Part shown: in pieces, positions 1 to 6,895 of the stretch | Position numbering within the stretch: the first letter of the stretch is position 1 | How the letters are laid out: every line of letters begins with the position of its first letter | Assembly (NCBI GenBank): GCA_028565635.1 | Contig: JAOXYB010029367.1 | Location: 2,950 to 15,051, forward strand | DNA length: 12,102 nucleotides | Origin: Phoronis ovalis | Lineage: Eukaryota; Phoronida; Phoronidae | Direction: 5' to 3' | The notes under the pieces: generated by a model | The model's input: the letters and a program-made list of their open reading frames with translations, nothing else | Databases searched by the model: none | Told to the model about the DNA's origin: nothing | Position numbers and translations under genes: made by a program

Positions 1-122
1 TGATTTATCATTAAAAATCCGAAGTGCTGCGCGAGTAAGCAAATATAGCCAGTCTGAATAAATGCATCCGTTAGTGTTCCGTGACTTCTCAACCAATGTC
101 TGGGCTTAACCATAATAGTCAT

Positions 123-1000
123 TTTTTGTTTATTATCTCGAAAAGTAGAAGAACGATAAACCCTTTAGTAGTAGTAAGAAATTGATCGTTGAGAAACATA
201 TCGGGATATCCCATTTGCGCTGTGACCCTGCACATATTTTTTTATTGTTTATAACTACAGTAGTGTTTGAGCTAGAGTGATAACCTCCGTTGGCAGATTA
301 ATCGAAAATGTATCTTTTAATTGGTTACGTAATAGTTGACAAGATCACCACCAGGGCCACCAAGTGAAGGTTTAGGTTTTTTGTTTATAATTAAAGCAGT
401 TGTTTGAGATAGAGTAATGAAACTCGGTAGACAAGTTAATTGAACAATAATATTTTAATTTATTACGTAATAATTGACAAGGTCATCGCCAGGGGCCATC
501 ATGTAAAATTGTACGTTTTTAATTATAATTCGAGTAATCTTTAAGTTAGAGTAATGAAACTCGGTGGATATAGGTTAATTGAACAATTTTATTTTAATTG
601 GTTACGTACTAGTTGACAAGATCACCACCAGGTACCGTCATGTGAAACTGTACGTTTTTTATTACAACTCGAGTAGTCTTTATGCTAGAGTAAAGAAACT
701 CCGTGAGCGGGTTGATTGGACAATTTTATTCAACTTGGTTGCGCAACAACTATCGAGGGCATCACTAGGGCCGGAAAGTAAAGGTTTACGTTTTTGTTTA
801 CACCTCAAGTAGTCTTTATATTATGATAGAATAATGAAAGTAGATGTGCAGATTCACTGAACAACTATATTTAATAGGTTACATAATAAAGAACAAGATA
901 TCACCAAGGAATTCCACTAACCTAAAATTTCTTTTGCTTATAAATTATGGAGTACTTTTTGAGACATGGTATTGAAAATTAGTAACCGCGTAACGGCAAC
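123..1000. repeat. Diverged tandem satellite, unit ~138 bp, 5-6 copies
   Basis: Successive copies begin near 237, 378, 516, 654 and 793. A partial copy starts near 932 and a more decayed one near 123. Each copy starts with a T-rich run, followed by a GAGTAATGAAACTCGGT-like block (clearest at 414 and 552), a GTTAATTGAACAAT block, a TTACGTAA-like palindrome and a TTGACAAGATCACCACCAGG-like block. The last block starts at 336, 474, 613, 751 and about 889, giving spacings of 138 or 139. The copies at 378 and 516 are the most alike, and the outer ones are more diverged, as expected in an ageing array. The unit is a multiple of three, but no long frame persists through the array, so it is not a repeat protein. 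Confidence 0.85.
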
Positions 1001-1309
1001 AAAAGGTACATAGTATGCCTGACTGTGTGATGTAAACTAAAAAGAGGTTCTTGTTTTTATACATGATTTTATTAATGATAAATACATTTATTACATAATA
1101 ACATTTCCTTTTAAGGATACACAACTATAATAATGAAGCGTATCATAGCGTACATTTTTTATGTACATCATTAAAGAAATAAATTCTTAATCAAGTGTGA
1201 AAAAACTTCATAATAAAGTCATATTTTCATTATATATCCTATTCATCTTTGTACCCTATGTAGTAATTGACAATTCATCATTTTTACTTGAAAACGAGGA
1301 AATAATGTA
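1001..1309. other. AT-rich spacer, nothing recognised
   Basis: This stretch lies between the satellite and the virus-like cluster. I see only AT-rich sequence with many stops on both strands. A plus-strand open frame starting at 1197 runs into the next gene, but it is antisense to better coding and has no usable ATG, so it is not called. Confidence 0.5.
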
Positions 1310-1546
1310 TTACTCCTTGATATCCAAAGCTTCAGCTTTATACATTTCAGTGGCACTATCATATTTGGCTTGTTTGACTTCTGGTGAATGTTTATTAAAA
1401 ATCCAGTCTTCAGGTAATTTCGGCTTATATGTGGACTCGTACAGACTACTTTCGCCAGTTGTGTATTTGGGTCGGGCATCTGCTGAATGGGGCGAAGGAG
1501 GATAATCTCCGAGGGAATCTGTTTCGTTGTCACGTTTTTCCGTCAT
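1310..1546 (-). CDS. Small intact hypothetical protein, 78 aa, beside the ATPase relic
   Basis: The frame starts at a real ATG (1544-1546) and ends with a stop at 1310-1312. It lies only about 35 bp past the last stop of the upstream ATPase pseudogene and on the same strand. Such tight packing is usual in Polinton-like elements and large DNA viruses and unusual between animal genes. The protein is hydrophilic. Its first third is acidic and rich in Ser, Pro and Asp, and it has a Lys/Glu-rich end. The segment KPKLPEDWIFN near residues 42-52 looks like ordered protein. There is no signal peptide or membrane segment. I do not recognise the family. It is called because of its codon-like composition and position. 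It could also be a continuation of the upstream gene after another break. Confidence 0.45.
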   Translation of the reverse strand: MTEKRDNETDSLGDYPPSPHSADARPKYTTGESSLYESTYKPKLPEDWIFNKHSPEVKQAKYDSATEMYKAEALDIKE

Positions 1547-1581
1547 ACCTATGTTACTCTTTTGTCAATGATGTAATATCT

Positions 1582-2536
1582 TCAGTGTGAAAACTGGTTT
1601 AGTGCTTTATCGGAGATGTCTTCCACTTCGTGCAATCTTGTTTTACCTCTTTCGAATAAAGATGTTTGAAATTTAGTTGGATCTTCACGCATTGATGGTC
1701 TATAACTAGGAGTAATGGTACGGATGTGTCCAATAAACTCGGTTCATATTGCCTATGCATGTCTACTGATGTAGTACGTTCAGCTTGAGGTCTTGGTAGT
1801 GTAATTTGTTGTTGCTGTTTCTTTTGATTGTACCCTGGCCTTTGGATATCTTGCAAATTTCGCAAATAGTCTTGTTGTTCATTGTAAATGATATTTCTCT
1901 CTCATATGGAGATAGAACATTTCGATTTGCGTATGCTGCATTTCAGAATCAACAGCTTTCATTCTAGGATAAATGGTAAGAACCCATGGTGAAGATGCTT
2001 TATTTCCTTCGCCAGGGAGTATGTTAGTTCTCAACCTATACGTATCAGAGGTTTCTGGGTTGTTGTCAATAAACAAGTAGCCGTACAGCTGTTTAGTAGA
2101 AGCCTCGATCATATACTCTCATCAGTTTGTTAGAATTAGTAGGAAACATCTGTCTAGCCATCGTGTGGATTTGTTGTTGATCGCGAGGGTTCTTAAATAA
2201 TGCCATGTAGTTGGTATTTAAACTGATGGTGCGATTTTCTTTACCTTGATAATATAAATTTTGCATCAAAAGGATCACCGACAAGTTGCTATGGTGACTC
2301 CCTCTAGTAAACAGATTGGTGATACGCTTGTCATTGGCTGTTTCAGTCATGAGATCATCGATAACTACAAGATTGTTTTCCTTCGGGTCAAAGTAGTCAT
2401 CCTCGTCTACATTGTAGGGGATTGCATTCTTAAATGAAATGTTAGGTGTACTCCATCTTTCGTTAAAGATACCGTCGATGTTTTTAAAAACAATTTGCCC
2501 TTTTTTAACTATAGGGAGGCCTTTAACAGACCGTGT
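1582..2536 (-). pseudogene. A32/FtsK-HerA-type packaging ATPase relic (Polinton/adintovirus-like)
   Basis: The product resembles the packaging ATPase that moves DNA into capsids in adintoviruses and Maverick/Polinton elements. The Walker B strand and acidic pair read NLVVIDDLMTE (2348-2374). A GSHHSNLSVILLMQN segment follows and fits the sensor strand ending in Gln/Asn. Later come FKNPRDQQQI and, in the next frame, YGYLFIDNNPETSDTYRLRTN. The reading frame changes near 2100, 1880 and 1740, and the last stop is at 1582-1584. The N-terminus is cut: the frame is closed by a stop at 2537-2539, and no Walker A (GxxGxGKT/S) is visible upstream. The gene therefore cannot make a working enzyme. Family assignment is from motif recognition. 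The part after 1880, Gln-rich then Arg/Pro-containing, is less certain and may be a separate protein. Confidence 0.8.
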
Positions 2537-2580
2537 TTAAAACAACAATATATATTTCTTTTACATCTACTATTACATAG

Positions 2581-2760
2581 CATGCACGCGCTAAACAATG
2601 TGATACATGTGGAAAAATGTTCGCACGAAAGAACATCTTGAAAAGACATTTCATGATACAAGATCGAAATCAAGTACATGTACCTTTTATTACTGAACCA
2701 ACAGTACTAAGTGAGAACCAAGCTAGAAGATTATACAACGTTATTGTCATTAAAGCATAG
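2581..2760 (+). pseudogene. C2H2 zinc-finger fragment with a missing ligand
   Basis: This is a 59-codon open frame running from just after a stop (2578-2580) to a TAG (2758-2760), with no proper start. It encodes one finger: CDTCGKMFARKNILKRH has the classical C-x2-C-x12-H spacing with the expected Phe and Leu core positions. The second His is absent; a Gln sits four residues after the first His, and the next His comes ten residues after it. A short polar tail follows (ITEPTVLSENQARRLYN). The fragment lies opposite in strand and about 45 bp from the cut end of the ATPase relic. It could be another piece of the same element or an unrelated gene fragment at a rearrangement junction. Confidence 0.5.
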
Positions 2761-3690
2761 TTTTAAATCATGTAATTGTCAAGGTATCAAAAACATTCAG
2801 CTTGGCACATTTGTGTTTTGTTTTTACGCGTTGTAAAGGCTTACTGGCACACATGCACTAAGCAAAATATCGCGCGTTAATTAGTATATCTTTGATCTGC
2901 CCTATACGTTCAAAATATATACCACCTGTTACACCTACAAACTCGCCGATTCGTTAAACAATTTATCAAGATTCCAAACTTGATACAATGCAGCAGGAAG
3001 TACGTGGTGAGAAAGCAAAAGTAAAGAACAGAAAATGAAATCACTGAAGACAGTGTAAAAACTTGTGAATGTGTATTTTGTTCTCACAAGTACATTTATT
3101 GGTGTGACAGAACATTTGGAAAAGGCTAATTCCCGGAGGTCCAACTCGAGGGAACAACTGCTACACATATTTGTGAATGGGTTTTGAAAAAGCCACAAAA
3201 TACGTTTATTCCATTTAAATTTTAACCACATTTAATGACCAAAAGCAAATTTAGATGTCCTATTTATCTGTGTTGTATCTGAATTAAAATACCACAGTAA
3301 ATGAATCAATCAAATAAAGTACCCTTTTACATATTTGAACAAAAAAAATAACCCTAAATGCGTAACATGCTTTGTTTTCAAAAAAATCCCTTTTACTTGT
3401 TTGTGTTCTCTTCTCAAAGATATGCGTACCATCCATTGATTTGAGTCGGACTCCGGGGGGCTAGTTGCATAGAAATGAAAGATTACCTAATCGTTGCATC
3501 AAATTTAGTTGACAAATTGCTATTGGATTTTCAAAAAAACAATCACAAATAATCACTATGATTTACATTATTCTTGCTTACTCATGCAATGCACTGGATT
3601 TCTAATGATAGACCTGCAGTTTAACATAGTACAAATAACTGTTCAAAGTTAATGTTGCTAAATGTTGCGTTAATAGTTGAATTTAAAGGA
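2761..3690. other. Gene-free AT-rich spacer
   Basis: No convincing coding segment, RNA gene or tandem repeat was seen. A 98-codon minus-strand open frame (2935-3231) has no recognisable motif and is dominated by Leu, Phe and Ser, as random AT-rich sequence gives. A short GC-rich patch occurs at about 3446-3468, with a six-G run. Confidence 0.5.
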
Positions 3691-3757
3691 GTTTTATATT
3701 GCACAAAAACACTTTACAGTTCAAGTTTTAAAAGTTTTATATTGTACAAACACACTT
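3691..3757. repeat. 24-bp direct repeat pair
   Basis: The 24 bases at 3691-3714 and at 3734-3757 (GTTTTATATTGCACAAAAAC and a near copy) differ at only two positions. Their starts are 43 bp apart. The second copy runs directly into the palindrome at 3754. Confidence 0.75.
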
Positions 3758-3807
3758 AAGAGTGACTCTTAAGTTGGTCCGTGACCACCAGATTTCGTGA
3801 CGGACCA
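3754..3807. repeat. Palindrome followed by hairpin
   Basis: Bases 3754-3763 (ACTTAAGAGT) and 3765-3774 (ACTCTTAAGT) are perfect reverse complements around a single centre base. Immediately after, TGGTCCGT (3775-3782) pairs with ACGGACCA (3800-3807) across a 17-base gap. The two inverted repeats abut without spacing. Confidence 0.75.
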
Positions 3808-3842
3808 CCTTAGATTGATATCTATGTGCCCGTATGACCACC
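3783..3842 (+). promoter_or_regulatory. Cluster of three GACCACC heptamers (GLI/ZIC-core-like)
   Basis: GACCACC occurs at 3783-3789, 3803-3809 and 3836-3842, all on the plus strand. The heptamer is the core of the GLI/Ci consensus GACCACCCA, but none of the three has the full nonamer. The same heptamer clusters again at 5094-5134, on the other side of the TTF gene. It could equally be a feature of a shared repeat. Confidence 0.3.
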
Positions 3843-4058
3843 TGGAATTCTAAGCTAACCCAGCTCAAAATCAGTGTTAATTAATACAAGTTCCAAATAA
3901 ATCACTGATAAATGATGCAAATCTTTGTTTACGAGTTCGTTCGTTTTCTTTTCACTTCCGCATTGTCTTGATCAAAAATACACTATGCGCGCGCAACTAC
4001 GACAACGATTCGATGTCTTCCGAAAGTTTACGAAGGTACGCATGCTTTCTCATGAAAT

Positions 4059-4167
4059 CCAATCAAATTCGTCCCGGAAGGTCATGCCCTCAACCAACCG
4101 TTCAACAACCAATAAGCTACCGTAAAGCGTGTGAATGTAGCGACAGATTAACCAATCAAATTCCAAT
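4059..4167 (+). promoter_or_regulatory. CCAAT-box cluster, likely promoter of the TTF-type gene
   Basis: Four CCAAT pentamers lie in the same orientation at 4059-4063, 4109-4113, 4152-4156 and 4163-4167. The third, AACCAATCA, is a close match to the extended NF-Y site. The cluster ends about 45 bp before the proposed start codon at 4212. The motif spacing and position suit a promoter. No clear TATA box was found, apart from the AT-rich ATATTTAAAT near 4190. Confidence 0.45.
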
Positions 4168-4211
4168 AAATTGATGTCATTCACAGGCATATTTAAATTA
4201 CGAATGGAACC

Positions 4212-4718
4212 ATGGGATTACTAAAACGAGGCACTAAACTTGCAGACGATCCACGGTAATTTTTTGTTTCGTTACTTGTCTACTTCAATTACTCATCACT
4301 CGGTACTAGGATGGTTGTTGGATTCCATCCAAGATGTGGCGTTTCATTTCTGGAGCGTCAGCACCTCCAAAACAGGGAAAAGGGAATTAAAGAAACGGAA
4401 AGCTGAGTATGATAAAACCAAGCGTGCACGCTCACTTCGACAAATGTGGACTCAATCACGTCCCTGGCTTCAGTTTGATGAACAAGCAGGAGTCATGAAA
4501 TGCAAGTACTGCGTTGTATATGCAAAACACGTTAATCAATTCAAGGAAGGTTGTACCAATTTTCGACTTTCAACTATACTAATTCACGAAAGTCAGATTT
4601 GCACAAAACGAACGAAGATATATACCGTGCTAACCATCCTGAACCTGGGACGTCTACTATTAAATCAAAAGCAGAAAAGCCCATCCAATCTTTAAATGCC
4701 AAAAAAATAAATAAATAA
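4212..4718 (+). pseudogene. TTF-type zinc-finger protein (ZNF862/hAT-related), two exons, one frame break
   Basis: Exon 1 (4212-4255) starts at an ATG in a good context (AACCATGG) and reads MGLLKRGTKLADDP. A phase-2 intron (4256-4361, GTAAT...TCAG, 106 bp) joins it in frame to a Lys/Arg-rich stretch and then the domain. The domain has the features of the TTF zinc finger found in hAT transposases and derived proteins such as ZNF862: RPWLQFDEQAGVMKCKYC, with Cys at 4501 and 4510, then FKEGCTNFRL. A His lies at 4585 in this frame. The next expected ligands (SDLH, His at 4602) lie in the neighbouring frame, which stays open to TAA at 4716-4718, so a one-base loss near 4588-4596 is inferred. Read as is, the first frame stops at 4693-4695. 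The intact splice sites speak against a retrocopy. No transposase domain follows. A sequencing error would make it an intact short gene. Confidence 0.7.
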
Positions 4719-4719
4719 A
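4706..4719 (+). terminator. Overlapping poly(A) signals
   Basis: AATAAA occurs three times in overlap at 4706-4711, 4710-4715 and 4714-4719. These sit on and just after the end of the TTF-type gene's open frame, where 3'-end processing would be expected. In AT-rich DNA the motif also arises by chance. Confidence 0.4.
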
Positions 4720-4984
4720 AATGCTCAATCTAATTGGATAATGTTTCTTTTATTTCAAAGACATAAACACAGTCCATACATTTAAAATTATAACATACCC
4801 TTTGGCTAAAACTTACAGTTAAAAATTATTATTTATCGGTACTCAGATTTGAAAATAAAAATTACTAGATAAACACTGGATAGTAACTGCATAGTAAATG
4901 TTAATTGTATAGAAGTGGCACAGTGTGTCATGGCTAAAAAGAGTCCCACAATATGCCAGATTGCAGGAAATCGCACCAATTATT

Positions 4985-5134
4985 AAAAAAAAAATTCGGG
5001 GGGGGGGGGGCATGCCCGCGGACCCCCCTAGTTTCGCTTCGCGTCCTGCGGGCGCTCGCCTGGATACTATCGTGACTATCTAACCTTTGTGTGGACCACC
5101 TCAACTGTGGTACCTGGTGGTCCACTTGACCACC
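4985..5134. repeat. GC-rich interspersed-repeat fragment with G13 run and hairpin
   Basis: A run of ten A (4985-4994) is followed by TTC, a run of 13 G (4998-5010) and a GC-rich block ending near 5062 (CATGCCCGCGGACCCCCCTAG, then GCTTCGCGTCCTGCGGGCGC). It stands out sharply against AT-rich flanks. After it, GTGGACCACC (5091-5100) pairs perfectly with GGTGGTCCAC (5116-5125) across 15 bases. GACCACC lies at 5094-5100 and 5128-5134 and, inverted, at 5116-5122. The minus-strand open frame across it is a by-product of composition. I judge it a mobile-element fragment from composition only. Confidence 0.55.
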
Positions 5135-5404
5135 ACCCTAAAAAGTTAAGATCGACCCCTGCTGAGTCATAAGAACTTTAGTCTTTTGTACTAAATGTAT
5201 AGTTTAATCTTTAATATTCACTAAAACTTTAAAGTCCGTAGATATGCAAAGTAACAATAAAAAATATTTACTTTTGTGTCATCAAAACCTTGTGCACTGT
5301 TCTGTTTTAATGAAAGCATGTATGTTTACTAAATATACATCTTTATAAACCATCTTTCTGCCACTCGATGGCATGCACTTAACGCATCCTGCAATGGTAC
5401 ACGT

Positions 5405-5531
5405 TGATTGGTCGCCATACACAGTACGTCTCTAGTGAACATAATAAGTGTTCGGACTTGCATGGAACCGTTACCAGATAAAACTGTTATCTTGATATCA
5501 CCACCAGGGGTCAATATACCAGTAATGTTGG
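5405..5531 (+). repeat. Dispersed repeat, copy A
   Basis: It runs from TGATTGGTC to past ATCACCACCAGGGG (5497-5510) and aligns along about 127 bp with copy B, about 303 bp downstream. Shared blocks in order are TGATT(G/A)GTC, TCTAGTGA(A/G)CA, CTTG, TGTTAT and ATCACCACC. Divergence is substantial. The ATCACCACCAGGG block also occurs in the satellite at 345-357, so both may descend from one repeat family. Confidence 0.5.
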
Positions 5532-5667
5532 TTTAATTTCCAAGCCTATAGTGGCGTTATCTACATTCTAAATTTCGATGATGCATTCAGGCAGTAGAAG
5601 TTACCACCAACACCAAAATAAGAAATGAGACTAGAACACGCCATCTAGTGACGCCATCCTATGTTGT

Positions 5668-5675
5668 TGACGTCA
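5668..5675. promoter_or_regulatory. Full CRE octamer TGACGTCA
   Basis: This is a perfect palindromic bZIP (CREB/ATF) consensus. It lies between the two dispersed repeat copies and has no gene start next to it. Confidence 0.25.
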
Positions 5676-5706
5676 TTTTTTAAAAACCATAACTGATGTT
5701 GCCTGC

Positions 5707-5833
5707 TGATTAGTCAATAAATGCGAACCGTGCATCTAGTGAGCACAATACGTGTCCAGGCTTGTAAAGGATCAAGCAAAAAGTGTTATTTTGTAATTAA
5801 ATCACCACCGGGGGTTAGTATAACAATAATGAT
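5707..5833 (+). repeat. Dispersed repeat, copy B
   Basis: This is the partner of the repeat at 5405-5531. It has CATCTAGTGAGCA at 5733-5745 and ATCACCACCGGGG at 5801-5813 in the same order and nearly the same spacing. No coding frame passes through either copy. Confidence 0.5.
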
Positions 5834-6042
5834 GCAATAATTTGAAAGATAATAGTCACGCGTACTTTTACCCTACATTCAATAATGTTATTAACAAAAT
5901 GTTATGTCATAATTTTAAAAACATATCAACATTTAATAACGAATTACATTTCACTGTTCTAGCATTGATATAACTGAAGTTATAAAAAGATGAAAAAAGG
6001 ACGAAATATTAAAATGCGTCCATTTCCAGCTGCACAATCTGG

Positions 6043-6052
6043 ACCGGAAGTG
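6043..6052 (+). promoter_or_regulatory. ETS consensus ACCGGAAGTG with adjoining GGCGCC
   Basis: ACCGGAAGTG is a full-strength ETS/GABP match and runs into TGGCGCC, an E2F-like core. A TATATAG lies about 32 bp further on (6084-6090). ETS plus GC-box-like sites are common in animal housekeeping promoters. I could not find a coding exon downstream on the plus strand, so the target is unknown. Confidence 0.3.
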
Positions 6053-6665
6053 GCGCCTCTTAATGGAATACGTTCAAGTGACTATATAGCTACTTACGAC
6101 ATAGCTGTTTGTAATGTAATGTAAAGAAAGGGTTTCATCTTCACCTTTTAAACTTTACCTTTTTCTGTGGAAGTGCTTAAATATGAAACTAAAAGTGGAA
6201 TTTTCCGCTTACAATTAGTTTTGTAGAACAGTCAGGAATAAGAATGCTGATGTTGTAATAATTGTATTCCCTGTTACAATTCCATTTTAGAAAATAGCGT
6301 GATATAAAAAGGAAAGACACGACGTCCTTCGTTTTTTAGACTAATGAAACGCCATATTGACGAAACAGTGGCCTTGGTCATGCTTTGATACATGCACTTC
6401 TGAGAATACGAACACTATGTTTACATATTACATCATAGTGTTTGAGCATACGCTTGTAAAACCACGGCTCTAAAGCTTTTTAACACCGATTTCCTTCCCA
6501 CACAGTGCCTTGACGTCATAGATTTGTAACAGCAGCTCTCAGCAAAATGAAAGCGAAATGATGAGAAAACCTATTTCATGAAAGTACACACTTGGCAGTA
6601 AACGCAAACTTTGACCTACAATATACGCACCTATTTCTCTTTTTACAGAGTTATTGTGCCTCAGG
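6053..6665. other. Spacer; small inverted repeat and a CRE octamer
   Basis: No gene was recognised. AACACTATG (6411-6419) is the perfect complement of CATAGTGTT (6434-6442) across 14 bases. TGACGTCA occurs at 6511-6518. A pyrimidine-rich acceptor-like TTTCCTTCCCACACAG ends at 6508 on the plus strand, but the sequence after it has early stops. The part next to 6665 would be the 3' untranslated region of the minus-strand exon at 6666-6895. No clear AATAAA was found in the first 60 bases past its stop. Confidence 0.4.
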
Positions 6666-6895
6666 TTAATAGCCTTTCGGCATTCGTGGCAAAAAAGGAG
6701 GTACCCTCCTAGACGGATATTGGCGAGGCTTTGAAGGAGGTTCTGGCATATGATAAGTAGTAGGCACGATGGGCGCTACTAGCGCTACTCGTGCTTTTGG
6801 CTTTTCTGGCATTACTGGTTCCATTGGGTGAACCATAGGCCTACGCCGTTTGGCGGCCCCAGGTCTCTTTCTCCTTGGAGGTTTTGGGGTTAGAT
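6666..6895 (-). CDS. Pro-rich, basic terminal exon of an unrecognised gene
   Basis: On the minus strand, an acceptor (ATGTTTTAG) is followed by about 75 open codons ending in TAA (6666-6668). The exon is clearly less AT-rich than its flanks and reads as a low-complexity protein tail. It opens with PKPPRRKRPGAAKRRRP, a strong bipartite-type nuclear localisation signal. A Pro/Met/Val stretch follows (MVHPMEPVMPEKPKARVALV), then PSRRVPPFLPRMPKGY at the end. The other two minus frames are soon closed. The exon needs one base from the previous exon to complete its first codon. The three exons at 8398-8876 lie upstream on the same strand, but the last of them ends with two spare bases, so at least one exon is missing if they belong together. 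A nuclear protein is inferred; the family is not recognised. Confidence 0.6.

Noticed and set aside
579-812. 77-codon plus-strand open frame in the satellite
   Set aside because: It passes through two repeat units without being preserved in the others, so it is a chance frame.
1197-1533. Overlapping open frames on both strands (plus 1197-1505, minus 1243-1533)
   Set aside because: They overlap the better-supported minus-strand frame at 1310-1546 in other frames, and the plus one begins at GTG. Composition is not protein-like.
2935-3231. 98-codon minus-strand open frame
   Set aside because: An ATG is present, but no motif, no splice context and an AT-rich random composition.
3925-4174. Two overlapping plus-strand frames upstream of the TTF-type gene
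   Set aside because: They lie in the CCAAT-rich promoter region, overlap each other in different frames and have no recognisable domain.
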